From: Hyphomonas sp.
Lineage (GTDB): Bacteria; Pseudomonadota; Alphaproteobacteria; Caulobacterales; Hyphomonadaceae
Direction: 5' to 3'
NCBI GenBank assembly: GCA_029287305.1
Contig: JARFRJ010000069.1
Location: 1 to 7,868, forward strand
Length of the DNA: 7,868 nucleotides
Every line of letters begins with the position of its first letter. Position 1 is the stretch's first letter. The translations under genes and the position numbers were made by a program. The notes beneath the pieces are model-generated. The model was not told where the DNA came from. It did no database searches and was given only the letters and a program-made list of their open reading frames with translations. Positions 1 through 6,491 of the stretch are shown piece by piece.

Positions 1-1
1 C

Positions 2-238
2 CAGGAAGCTAAAGATGGAACGCGCTTGAAAATTCAAAGTAAATCAGATGACGGAACCCAGCGTACACACATAATTTGCCTGGCAGGGGAAGATGTGTTG
101 GATCAAGAGGCCTTAATGGCGATTATAAAAACTGAAAGTGAATTGAGTGAGCGTGAGATAGAAGACTTGGTCGAGAGCATGCAATCAGAAACATCCAACA
201 AGGATGTGCAGGTTAAGGTGCTCCGCAAGACGGACTAG
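2..238 (+). CDS. Hypothetical protein, 3' end only (5' truncated by window edge)
   Basis: The reading frame is open to the left edge. A TTG at position 26 could serve as a start, but it has no Shine-Dalgarno sequence in front of it and the frame continues upstream without a stop, so I read this as the last 78 codons of a longer gene. The visible part is hydrophilic and acidic towards its end, with a helix-prone stretch rich in Glu (ESELSEREIEDLVESM) and a short basic terminus (VKVLRKTD). It has no membrane segment, cysteine motif or catalytic signature that I recognise. Codon use is more AT-rich than in the ruv genes. The gene runs towards rpsT, which is on the other strand. Its TAG stop codon is also the first triplet of a short repeat shared with two other spacers in the window. 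The function is unknown. Confidence 0.55.
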   Translation, partial: QEAKDGTRLKIQSKSDDGTQRTHIICLAGEDVLDQEALMAIIKTESELSEREIEDLVESMQSETSNKDVQVKVLRKTD

Positions 239-279
239 GGCGCGTCCGGGCTAAAATATCTGCCAGAGATATTGCGCCC
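236..279 (+). repeat. REP-like palindromic repeat, copy 1
   Basis: The element starts on the TAG stop of the upstream gene with TAGGGCGCGTCCGGGCT. It then forms a hairpin: AATATCT (255-261) pairs perfectly with AGATATT (267-273) across a 5-base loop, and an outer GGGC (248-251) pairs with GCCC (276-279). The first 27 bases match 22 of 27 at 4937-4963, and all five differences are transitions. The distal arm GCCAGAGATATT (262-273) is the exact reverse complement of the module repeated at 6366-6390. No T-run follows, so it is not a canonical terminator, although it could act as a 3' end stabiliser. Confidence 0.6.
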
Positions 280-349
280 TTAAAGCGCGAGTGTACTGTC
301 CGATCAGGCATGTCAGAAAGTGCGCCTTAACGCTTTAATCCCCACCCAT

Positions 350-376
350 AAAAAAATCGCCCCTTTGCGGGGGCGA
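350..376 (-). terminator. Intrinsic terminator of rpsT
   Basis: TCGCCCC (357-363) pairs perfectly with GGGGCGA (370-376) around a 6-base loop. Read on the minus strand, the GC-rich stem is followed directly by seven T residues (A run at 350-356), the standard rho-independent arrangement, about 90 bases past the rpsT stop. On the plus strand the same stem is followed after 12 bases by another T7 run (389-395), so it may also stop weakly the converging transcription from the gene ending at 238. Confidence 0.85.
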
Positions 377-467
377 AATCATATATGGTTTTTTTGGCTT
401 TTAAATAGCGTCTATACGGTAGAGACTTATCGGTGACGCCATATTTTAAAGCTGAAAAAGCTATAAA

Positions 468-731
468 TCAGGCCATCGCCTTGATACGACTATTAAGCCG
501 TGAAACTTTACGCGCGGATGTATTCTTGTGAATAATCCCTTTACCAGCGGCGCGCATAATCTCAATCTGAGCATCACGAAGGGCGGTCTGGGCCGCCGCT
601 TTATCCCCGGCTTCAATGGCTTCATGGACTTTACGCTCATATGTACGCATGCGTGAGCGCCGCGCCATATTGACGGCTGTCCGCGTTGCAATCTTGCGAA
701 CCATTTTCTTAGCCGAACGTGTATTGGCCAT
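468..731 (-). CDS. rpsT: 30S ribosomal protein S20
   Basis: This is an 87-residue basic protein that binds 16S rRNA in the 30S subunit and helps its early assembly. It has the family's N-terminal signature [13 protein letters not shown], a long run of Arg/Lys-rich helix, the [15 protein letters not shown] segment and the C-terminal block [19 protein letters not shown]. The length is usual for S20. The start is supported by GGAG (complement of 738-741) six bases before the ATG. The gene stands alone, with its own promoter upstream (776-804) and an intrinsic terminator downstream (350-376). S20 is often autoregulated at translation in enterobacteria, but nothing in this leader lets me say so here. 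Nothing is missing or broken. Confidence 0.97.
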   Translation of the reverse strand: MANTRSAKKMVRKIATRTAVNMARRSRMRTYERKVHEAIEAGDKAAAQTALRDAQIEIMRAAGKGIIHKNTSARKVSRLNSRIKAMA

Positions 732-775
732 AAGTCTCTCCTCGCGGCATAGAATATGCCAAATTCAAAAGGCGT

Positions 776-804
776 GATTTACATAAACGGCCCGGTGTCG
801 TCAA
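776..804 (-). promoter_or_regulatory. Predicted rpsT promoter (housekeeping sigma type)
   Basis: On the minus strand TTGACG (complement of 799-804) is followed by TGTAAATC (complement of 776-783). This fits the Caulobacter-type consensus TTGACGS-N10-14-GCTANAWC at the -35 box and at six of eight -10 positions, with 14 bases between TTGACGA and the -10. The predicted transcription start is near 769, leaving a leader of about 38 bases before the rpsT ATG. A second copy of the same TGTAAATC octamer occurs upstream of ruvC. Confidence 0.6.
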
Positions 805-917
805 CTCATATCCGCAAGAATTCTTATCCCTTATGGATGTGTTCACAAGAGCGTGTCGAAAAGCCGCCCAGACCCATCGTGCAATCCAGAAGAACGTGGC
901 TGGAACAGAGCTATCTC

Positions 918-1460
918 TTATCCGGGCACTTCTGCAGGTACAAATTTCAGCGCAACCCCATTATTGCAATAGCGCAGACCCGTTGGTACTGGCCCATCCT
1001 TGAACACATGTCCCTGATGCCCGAGGCAACGGGCGCAGTGATACTCGGTGCGCGGATAGCCAATTTTATAATCGACAGAGGTGGCAATCCGGTTTTCCAG
1101 TGCCTGATAAAAGCTTGGCCAGCCTGTCCCGCTATCATATTTTGTCTCGCTGGAAAACAAGGCCAGATCGCATCCTGCGCAATGATAGATACCGTCCCGT
1201 TTCTCCGTATTCAGATCAGATGTGAAGGCGCGCTCTGTGCCCGCCTCGCGCAGGACATAATAGGCTTTGGCTGAGAGGCGGGCCTGCCAATCCTCATCTG
1301 TCAGCGCCCGAAAGGGAGACTCGCTGTAAAACTGGGTCCCCGCATCGGTCTCCGGCATTTGCGCCTCTGTCTGTGCACACGCGGTCATTATGAAGGAGGC
1401 ACCGCCGCCCAACAGAAAGACGCGCCGCGAGAGCGCCGATCCGGATTTGCAAGAAGCCAT
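918..1460 (-). CDS. msrB: Peptide-methionine (R)-S-oxide reductase MsrB, Tat-exported lipoprotein form
   Basis: MsrB reduces the R-epimer of methionine sulfoxide in oxidised proteins. From the ATG at 1460 the protein has 180 residues. Residues 10-28 look like a signal: a twin-arginine motif (SRRVFLL), a hydrophobic stretch and MTAC, a plausible lipobox with Cys28. The catalytic domain follows, with zinc-binding CAGC (94-97) and CARC (142-145), the YDSGTGWPSF segment, GHQGHVF (usual form HLGHVF) and the active-site RYCNNGVALKF with catalytic Cys165 (usual form RYCxNSxxLxF). These variants are mild and the enzyme should be active. Export suggests repair of envelope proteins, with electrons from a partner not in this window. 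An in-frame ATG at 1511 would add 17 residues, but it has no Shine-Dalgarno and overlaps a perfect TATAAT on this strand, so I prefer 1460, which has AGG about 8 bases upstream. No terminator is evident. Confidence 0.9.
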   Translation of the reverse strand: MASCKSGSALSRRVFLLGGGASFIMTACAQTEAQMPETDAGTQFYSESPFRALTDEDWQARLSAKAYYVLREAGTERAFTSDLNTEKRDGIYHCAGCDLALFSSETKYDSGTGWPSFYQALENRIATSVDYKIGYPRTEYHCARCLGHQGHVFKDGPVPTGLRYCNNGVALKFVPAEVPG

Positions 1461-1509
1461 TATTCTGCCTGTTTCTGTTTGATTATCTTTCCAATATATC
1501 AATGGACGC

Positions 1510-1515
1510 ATTATA
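1510..1515 (-). promoter_or_regulatory. Candidate -10 box for msrB
   Basis: The minus strand reads TATAAT here, a perfect -10 hexamer about 50 bases upstream of the preferred msrB ATG at 1460. No good -35 box sits at the usual 16-18 base distance (CAATCT is at 17), so this is a weak promoter call. Its main value is that it overlaps the alternative upstream ATG at 1511, which argues against that start. Confidence 0.35.
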
Positions 1516-1583
1516 AACCGCAGACAACTTACAGATTGCTAAACTTTATGCCGCGATTTGGCGGGCGGGCGATAAGAGGGCTA

Positions 1584-1608
1584 TTGTGCAAGTGTTAAAC
1601 TGTAAATC
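1584..1608 (+). promoter_or_regulatory. Candidate ruvC-ruvA-ruvB promoter
   Basis: TTGTGC (1584-1589) and TGTAAATC (1601-1608) are arranged as in the alphaproteobacterial consensus, with 10 bases between the seventh -35 base and the -10 octamer, the short end of the permitted range. The octamer is identical to the one in the predicted rpsT promoter. Transcription would start near 1615 and give a leader of about 72 bases. The leader contains an AT-rich inverted repeat: AAAGCAAAAA (1634-1643) against TTTTTGCTTT (1647-1656). I see no LexA-type box that I can support. Confidence 0.35.
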
Positions 1609-1686
1609 TGACTTTGCCTGCGCCCGCCAGAACAAAGCAAAAACATTTTTTGCTTTTCCTGACGCAAAACTCCGTTAAAGTCAGAT

Positions 1687-2187
1687 ATGATCAAAGAGAC
1701 GATTCGTATATTGGGCATTGACCCCGGCCTTCGCCACACCGGATGGGGCCTTATTGAGCTGAGCGGCCCGCGCCTTCGTCATATTGATCATGGGGTGATC
1801 AAAACGGACACGACGATGAGCCTGGGCCAGAGATTAGCCGTGATACATGCCGGGATTCTTGAAATTGTTCAGAAATATGCGCCTGATTATGCCGGAATTG
1901 AGGAAACCTTTGTCAATGCCAATCCGCGTCAGGCGCTGATGCTTGGTCAGGCCAGAGGGGCGGCCCTTGTCGCGCTCGCCTCTTGCGGACTGGCGATCGG
2001 GGAATATTCAGCGCGTAAAATCAAACTTTCTCTGGTTGGCAGCGGCAAGGCGGATAAAGCGCAAATGCAGTTCATGGTCGCCCGCCTTCTGCCGCGTGCG
2101 GGTAAAATGAGCGATGATGCGGCGGACGCTCTTGCCTGCGCCATATGCGCAGCGCATAACCAGCCTCAAGCGGGGGTGCGGGCATGA
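1687..2187 (+). CDS. ruvC: Crossover junction endodeoxyribonuclease RuvC
   Basis: RuvC is the Holliday-junction resolvase. A dimer nicks two strands of like polarity once RuvAB has moved the junction, completing recombinational repair. At 166 residues it is normal in length. The RNase H-like active site is complete: Asp12 in GIDPGLRHTGWG, Glu72 in GIEETFVNANP, and Asp144 and Asp147 in SDDAADALA, matching the four metal-binding acidic residues of the E. coli enzyme. The basic segment ARKIKLSLVGSGKADKAQM (109-127) matches the family's DNA-contact region. The ATG has only a weak ribosome binding sequence. It is the first gene of a ruvC-ruvA-ruvB operon, and its TGA overlaps the ruvA ATG by four bases (ATGA), implying translational coupling. 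Confidence 0.97.
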   Translation: MIKETIRILGIDPGLRHTGWGLIELSGPRLRHIDHGVIKTDTTMSLGQRLAVIHAGILEIVQKYAPDYAGIEETFVNANPRQALMLGQARGAALVALASCGLAIGEYSARKIKLSLVGSGKADKAQMQFMVARLLPRAGKMSDDAADALACAICAAHNQPQAGVRA

Positions 2188-2855
2188 TTATAGGCCGTCT
2201 GAAAGGCGTCATAGATGCGATCAGTGCAGACAGCGTGCTGATTGATGTGAACGGGGTCGGCTATGTTGCGCAAGCCGGATCGCGTCTTCTCTCCAAGCTT
2301 CAGATTGGCGAGCCTGCGGTCTTGCATATCGAAACCAAAGTGACAGAAAGCGCGATTATCCTTTATGCCTTTGCCAGTGATCAGGAGCGGGCTTGGTTTG
2401 TACGCATGCAAGATGTGCCGGGCGTGGCAGGCAAAGCGGCCAATGCCATTCTGGATGCGATGGAGCCCTCTGAACTGATGGATGCGATTATGCTGGGCGA
2501 CAATGCGACGATCCAAAAAGCCAAAGGGGTCGGTAAAAAGCTGGCAGAACGAATTATTGGGGAATTGTCCGGCAAACCGCCGCCGTTGGGGCGGTTTCAA
2601 TCGACCGCGGGGTTTGAGGCAACTTCCTCAACCGGGGGAGGTGACGCAATATCGCCAGAGGCTTTACCGGGCTCTGAAACAGACGTGCAGATGGGCGCGC
2701 AGATGGGCGCGCGCCGCGATGCCCTATCCGCGCTCACCAATCTGGGATATGGCCAAAGCGAGGCCGCCCGCGCCATCGCCCGCGCGATCAAAGAGGGCAG
2801 CGCAAATGAGACCGCAGCTCTGATCAAAGCCGCTCTGAAAGTGTTAAGCCCATGA
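2184..2855 (+). CDS. ruvA: Holliday junction DNA helicase subunit RuvA
   Basis: RuvA binds four-way junctions as a tetramer and loads the RuvB rings that drive branch migration. The 223 residues show the N-terminal OB-fold (about 1-63, [10 protein letters not shown] and DVNGVGYV), two helix-hairpin-helix motifs (about 76-90 and 110-128, the second being [15 protein letters not shown]), a long flexible linker (about 130-176) and the RuvB-binding domain III ([22 protein letters not shown]). The linker is long and holds a perfect 12-base tandem duplication that gives QMGAQMGA (169-176). Two usually conserved sites differ. The first hairpin reads PGVAGK where QGVGxK is usual. At the acidic pin, Glu55 is kept but the position of E. 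coli Asp56 is Ser. It overlaps ruvC and ruvB by four bases on each side. The family assignment is secure. Confidence 0.96.
   Translation: MIIGRLKGVIDAISADSVLIDVNGVGYVAQAGSRLLSKLQIGEPAVLHIETKVTESAIILYAFASDQERAWFVRMQDVPGVAGKAANAILDAMEPSELMDAIMLGDNATIQKAKGVGKKLAERIIGELSGKPPPLGRFQSTAGFEATSSTGGGDAISPEALPGSETDVQMGAQMGARRDALSALTNLGYGQSEAARAIARAIKEGSANETAALIKAALKVLSP
2688..2711 (+). repeat. 12-bp perfect tandem duplication inside ruvA
   Basis: CAGATGGGCGCG occurs twice back to back (2688-2699 and 2700-2711), in frame, encoding QMGA twice in the linker before domain III. It keeps the frame and lies in a region that varies in length among RuvA proteins, so it is probably neutral. It has the look of recent replication slippage. 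Confidence 0.85.
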
Positions 2856-3901
2856 CCCGGCCCAGTGATCGCGATGACTTGGCGACGAACCCTGAAGATA
2901 TGCCGGGCGATGTGATCGACCGTGCCTTGCGACCGAAGAAATTCACCGATTATATTGGTCAGGAAACTGCCAAGAGCAATCTGAAAATCTATGTCGAGGC
3001 GGCGCGTAAGCGCGGCGATGCGCTTGATCATGTCCTACTGTTTGGCCCGCCGGGTCTCGGCAAGACGACACTGGCGCAAATCCTTGCGCGTGAAGCGGGC
3101 GTCGGCTTTCGCGCAACGTCAGGTCCGGTGATCGCCAAATCTGGCGATCTGGCGGCCATTCTGACCAATCTTGAAGCCAATGATGTCCTTTTCATTGATG
3201 AGATTCATCGCCTGCCCGTGGCTGTCGAGGAGATTCTCTATCCGGCTATGGAAGACTATAAGCTTGACATTCTGATCGGAGAGGGACCGTCAGCACGGTC
3301 CGTCCAATTGGAACTTGCGCCCTTCACTTTGGTTGGCGCAACGACGCGGGCTGGCCTGCTTGCCAATCCTTTGCGCGACAGGTTTGGCATTCCAATCCGG
3401 TTGCAATTCTACACCCCGACCGAACTGGCCCGCATTACGCTCGCCGCGGGCATTCGCTTGGGGGCGAAGATTACCGCTGAAGGGGCCTATGAGATTGCCT
3501 GCCGGGCCCGGGGCACACCGCGTATTGCCCTGCGCTTGATGCGCCGCGTGCGTGACTTTGCCGAAGCTGAGGATCAGCCGATCGACAAGCCCGCCGCCAT
3601 GCGCGCGCTGAAACGCTTGGAAGTCGATGAGGATGGCCTTGACGCGCTTGACCGGCGCTATCTCGACGCGCTTGTGCGCACCTATGCGGGCGGGCCGGTC
3701 GGCGTGGATACGCTGGCCGCCGCCTTATCAGAGGCGCGCGATGCGGTTGAGGAAGTCATAGAGCCTTTCCTGATGCAAAAGGGCTATGTTGCCCGCACAC
3801 CGCGCGGACGCACCGCCGCGCCGCTTGCCTATGAACGCCTCGGCCTGCCTTCCCCCCATGCTCGCGAGCGGGATTTGTTCAATGAGGATGATGAGACATA
3901 A
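2852..3901 (+). CDS. ruvB: Holliday junction branch-migration ATPase RuvB
   Basis: RuvB is the AAA+ hexameric motor that pumps DNA through the RuvA-bound junction. The protein has 349 residues, the usual length. It shows Walker [10 protein letters not shown] (65-73), Walker [10 protein letters not shown] (113-121), a sensor 1 / arginine-finger block [18 protein letters not shown] (162-179; Arg175 is the likely finger), sensor 2 [17 protein letters not shown] (220-236) and the C-terminal winged-helix DNA-binding domain ending in the family signature [12 protein letters not shown] (311-322). All nucleotide-binding residues are present. The N-terminal extension before the conserved [15 protein letters not shown] is ordinary for the group. 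Translation starts inside the ruvA stop (ATGA), and the sequence before it is a poor ribosome binding site, consistent with coupled translation. No intrinsic terminator follows. Confidence 0.98.
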   Translation: MTRPSDRDDLATNPEDMPGDVIDRALRPKKFTDYIGQETAKSNLKIYVEAARKRGDALDHVLLFGPPGLGKTTLAQILAREAGVGFRATSGPVIAKSGDLAAILTNLEANDVLFIDEIHRLPVAVEEILYPAMEDYKLDILIGEGPSARSVQLELAPFTLVGATTRAGLLANPLRDRFGIPIRLQFYTPTELARITLAAGIRLGAKITAEGAYEIACRARGTPRIALRLMRRVRDFAEAEDQPIDKPAAMRALKRLEVDEDGLDALDRRYLDALVRTYAGGPVGVDTLAAALSEARDAVEEVIEPFLMQKGYVARTPRGRTAAPLAYERLGLPSPHARERDLFNEDDET

Positions 3902-4046
3902 TATATTCGGGCTTTTGCTTCATCGAGCGCCGCTTAGATTCCAGCTTTCAGCTTACAAAAATAGAATAAAACTTACAGGGCTTCACTCTGTTTTCTTTCC
4001 AATACTCATGATAAAGCCTCTTCATATATCATAAGGAGAGGCTGTC

Positions 4047-4904
4047 ATGAGTGATGCAGATATTACGCAAACGGAGTATATCCCGCCAAAAGTGTGGCAG
4101 TGGGACACCTCAAGCGGTGGGCGGTTTGCCAATATTAATCGGCCAATTTCCGGTGCCACGCATGAGAAGGACCTCCCCGTCGGCAAACATCCTTTGCAGC
4201 TATATTCCCTTGGCACACCAAATGGGGTGAAGGTGACCGTGATGCTGGAAGAATTGCTGGAACTTGGCCATATCGGCGCGGAATATGATGCCTGGCTCAT
4301 CAATATTGGCGAGGGCGACCAGTTTGGCAGCGGTTTTGTCGAGATTAATCCGAACTCGAAAATTCCAGCGCTTGTTGACCGCTCCCAGCCAGAGCCTTTG
4401 CGCGTCTTTGAATCCGCCTCCATCCTGTTTTATCTGGCGGAAAAATTTGGCGCATTTCTGCCAAGCCAGATCAAGGCTCGTACAGAATGTATCAGCTGGA
4501 CGATGTGGCTGATGGGCTCTGCGCCCTATCTGGGCGGTGGATTTGGGCATTTTTATGCCTATGCGCCAGCGAAAATGGAATATCCGATCAATCGCTTCGC
4601 CATGGAAGCCAAGCGCCAATTGCATGTTTTAGATACGCATTTAGGCGCGCATGAATATCTGGCTGGCGATCAGTATACGATTGCGGATATGGCGACCTGG
4701 CCTTGGTATGGCGCAATGGCCAAAGGCCTGCTTTATGATGCGGCAGACTTTCTGGCCGTGCATGAATATGAGAATGTGAAAAGATGGGCCGATCAGATCG
4801 GCGCGCGCCCGGCCGCCCAACGTGGCCGACGTGTTAACCGAACTTGGGGGGATGAGGCCCAGCAAGTGCGCGAGCGCCATGCGGCCAGCGATTTTGAGAC
4901 TTAA
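4047..4904 (+). CDS. yghU: Glutathione transferase-like redox enzyme YghU (nu-class)
   Basis: The 285-residue protein is very close to E. coli YghU (288 residues), a nu-class glutathione transferase homologue with glutathione-dependent disulfide-bond reductase and peroxide activity. Shared features are the N-terminal extension KVWQWDTSSGGRFANINRP (15-33), which precedes the thioredoxin-like domain, the block LYSLGTPNG (52-60) at the glutathione site, NPNSKIPAL (101-109) with its cis-proline, ESASILFYLAEKFG (122-135), and the all-helical domain with GGGFGHFYAYAP (163-174) and GDQYTIADMATWPW (207-220). The C-terminal ERHAASDFET is also as in YghU. It is likely cytosolic. The start is clear: AAGGAG lies about ten bases before the ATG. 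It sits alone after a 145-base gap from ruvB, so separate transcription is likely. The physiological substrate is not known for the family. Confidence 0.93.
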   Translation: MSDADITQTEYIPPKVWQWDTSSGGRFANINRPISGATHEKDLPVGKHPLQLYSLGTPNGVKVTVMLEELLELGHIGAEYDAWLINIGEGDQFGSGFVEINPNSKIPALVDRSQPEPLRVFESASILFYLAEKFGAFLPSQIKARTECISWTMWLMGSAPYLGGGFGHFYAYAPAKMEYPINRFAMEAKRQLHVLDTHLGAHEYLAGDQYTIADMATWPWYGAMAKGLLYDAADFLAVHEYENVKRWADQIGARPAAQRGRRVNRTWGDEAQQVRERHAASDFET

Positions 4905-4916
4905 GGATATTCTGGG

Positions 4917-4963
4917 GGATGTCTTGGAGGATGTCCTAGGGCATGTTCGGGCCAAAATACCTG
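4917..4963 (+). repeat. REP-like repeat copy 2, preceded by degenerate 12-bp tandem units
   Basis: TAGGGCATGTTCGGGCC (4937-4953) followed by AAAATACCTG matches copy 1 (236-262) at 22 of 27 positions, with only transitions differing. Unlike copy 1 it is not followed by a matching arm, so the hairpin is lost. Just upstream, the units GGATGTCTTGGA (4917-4928) and GGATGTCCTAGG (4929-4940) are near-identical and lead into GCATGTTCGGGC (4941-4952), giving a short degenerate tandem array. It lies 12 bases after the yghU stop. Confidence 0.5.
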
Positions 4964-5012
4964 TTTTCCCAATGAAAGTGATATTTTCTATAAGGGTCGC
5001 TTAATTGCGCAG

Positions 5013-5036
5013 GCCCGCTATAAGTCAGACGCGGGC
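5013..5036. other. Short inverted repeat in the yghU-rlmN spacer
   Basis: GCCCGC (5013-5018) and GCGGGC (5031-5036) are perfect complements separated by 12 bases. No T-run follows on either strand, so it does not meet the criteria for an intrinsic terminator. The rest of this 229-base spacer holds repeat copy 2 and nothing else that I can identify. I could not find a supported promoter for rlmN in it. Confidence 0.3.
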
Positions 5037-5133
5037 TATGATATGAAGGCTTTCGGGATGCAACTTATAGGCCAAAAGGGCATAATCAACCTCAGGCCCG
5101 TTCTGAATTCAGCTCATTTATCAGATATCGACT

Positions 5134-6339
5134 ATGCCCCAATTATTTGAAAGCGATCCTATGAAAACCGCCCTTGATATCCAGCATAAGCCCGCATCAG
5201 AGACGCGGCAGCCGCCTGCCGCAGCGGCTGAGCGTCCCTCGCTGGCCGGGATGAGTTTGCCCGCGCTCGGTGCGGCCCTTGAAAAAGCGGGGCTAACACA
5301 AAAGCAGGCCCGCATGCGCGCCCAGCAAGTGCGTCGCTGGCTGCATCATGCCGGTGTTCAGGACTTTGCGGCGATGACCAATATCAGCAAGGCGATGCGG
5401 TCTGAATTGGGCGCTAACTATAGCGCGGCGCGGCCTGAGATATCCACCCATCAGCTATCGCGAGACGGAACGCAGAAATGGTTGATCAAATTCGGCCCCG
5501 GCATAGAAGCTGAAACTGTTTTCATTCCGGCGGTTGCCAAATCTGGAGCCTTATGTGTGTCCTCGCAGGTGGGCTGCACGCTAAATTGCACATTCTGTCA
5601 TACCGGTACGCAACGTCTCGTCAGAAACCTCACCGCACAGGAGATTGTCACGCAAGTCCTGATCGCCCGTGATGCGCTGGGCGAATGGCCGGCTGATATG
5701 GAAAATCGCCAACTCTCCAATATTGTGTTTATGGGGATGGGCGAACCGCTTTACAATCTCGATAATGTCAGCGAAGCGATTGATACTCTTGCCGATGGGG
5801 AGGGCCTGTCCATAGGGCGGCGCCGAATTACCGTCTCCACAGCCGGGGTAGCCCCGAAAATTCCCGAGCTCGGCGCGCGCACAGGGGCTTTACTGGCCAT
5901 CTCGCTGCATGCGGTGCGCGATGATTTGCGCGATGAAATTGTCCCGATCAATCGCAAATATGATCTGCAAACCCTGTTTGAGGCAATTAAAGCCTATCCG
6001 GGCCTGTCCAATGCCAAACGGGTAACCTTTGAATATGTCATGCTGAAAGGGGTCAATGACAGTCTGGCTGAAGCGCGGGATTTGGTGAAATTACTGTCGC
6101 GCATTCCTGCGAAAGTAAATTTGATCCCCTTCAATCCCTGGCCCGGTACGATTTATGACTGTTCTGAGCCAGACCGTATTGAAGCTTTCGCCAATATTCT
6201 GAACCGGGCTGGATATGCTTCGCCCATTCGCAGGCCACGCGGTCAGGACATTTTCGCTGCCTGTGGCCAATTACGCTCTGACAGTGAGAAAATATCGGCA
6301 GCGGCCAAGCGCAAGGCAGGTCTGGCGCTGCAAGCCTAG
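5134..6339 (+). CDS. rlmN: Dual-specificity RNA methyltransferase RlmN (23S rRNA A2503 / tRNA A37 C2-methylation)
   Basis: RlmN is a radical-SAM enzyme that methylates C2 of adenine 2503 in 23S rRNA and of adenine 37 in a set of tRNAs, supporting translational fidelity. In this 401-residue protein the [4Fe-4S] cluster motif CTLNCTFC gives Cys148, Cys152 and Cys155. It is preceded by CVSSQVGC, whose Cys141 corresponds to E. coli Cys118. The SAM-binding MGMGEPLYN (200-208) and the C-terminal methyl-carrying Cys377 in [13 protein letters not shown] match E. coli Cys355. The N-terminal RNA-binding helical domain (about 36-100) follows a low-complexity, Ala/Pro-rich lead of about 35 residues. Start choice is uncertain: neither ATG 5134 nor ATG 5161 (MKTALDIQ) has a good Shine-Dalgarno, and the shorter form would have 392 residues. 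The TAG stop is the first triplet of repeat copy 3. Confidence 0.96.
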   Translation: MPQLFESDPMKTALDIQHKPASETRQPPAAAAERPSLAGMSLPALGAALEKAGLTQKQARMRAQQVRRWLHHAGVQDFAAMTNISKAMRSELGANYSAARPEISTHQLSRDGTQKWLIKFGPGIEAETVFIPAVAKSGALCVSSQVGCTLNCTFCHTGTQRLVRNLTAQEIVTQVLIARDALGEWPADMENRQLSNIVFMGMGEPLYNLDNVSEAIDTLADGEGLSIGRRRITVSTAGVAPKIPELGARTGALLAISLHAVRDDLRDEIVPINRKYDLQTLFEAIKAYPGLSNAKRVTFEYVMLKGVNDSLAEARDLVKLLSRIPAKVNLIPFNPWPGTIYDCSEPDRIEAFANILNRAGYASPIRRPRGQDIFAACGQLRSDSEKISAAAKRKAGLALQA

Positions 6340-6403
6340 AGCGTGTCCGAGCTCAAGCCTCTATCAATATCTCTGGCTAATATCTCTGGCTAATATCTTA
6401 GGC
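6337..6403 (+). repeat. REP-like repeat copy 3 with 13-bp tandem array
   Basis: TAGAGCGTGTCCGAGCTCAA starts on the rlmN stop codon and matches the copy 1 head at 16 of 21 positions. After nine further bases, the unit AATATCTCTGGCT occurs twice perfectly (6366-6378 and 6379-6391), followed by a third degenerate unit AATATCTTAGGC (6392-6403). The core AATATCTCTGGC is the exact reverse complement of 262-273 in copy 1. No T-run follows, so I do not call a terminator. Confidence 0.65.
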
Positions 6404-6491
6404 GCTATAAGTACGGCTTTGCAAAAGGCTTTGACGGTTAATAAGTATCGGAAAATTTGCATCCAAGGCGATTGCGGGTTAAGCGGGAACC

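Noticed and set aside
848..859. AGAGCGTGTCGA as a fourth copy of the dispersed repeat
   Set aside because: It shares only about ten bases with the head of copy 3, and the following sequence does not continue the match. It could be chance.
756..1274. Open plus-strand frame of 172 codons opposite msrB
   Set aside because: It lies antisense to a clear MsrB, has no ribosome binding site and its protein shows no family resemblance. It is a shadow of the msrB coding pattern.
2166..3031. Two 144-codon minus-strand frames opposite ruvA and ruvB
   Set aside because: Both are antisense to well-conserved genes, and their translations look like random reading of GC-structured codons.
4822..5004. 60-codon frame running from the end of yghU into the spacer
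   Set aside because: It overlaps the conserved yghU C-terminus. Its DILGDVLEDVLG segment is simply the translation of the 12-base units of repeat copy 2.
6431..6459. panB promoter with TTGACGG as -35
   Set aside because: The -35 match is good, but no -10 box resembling TATAAT or GCTANAWC sits at a permitted distance (best is GGAAAATT).
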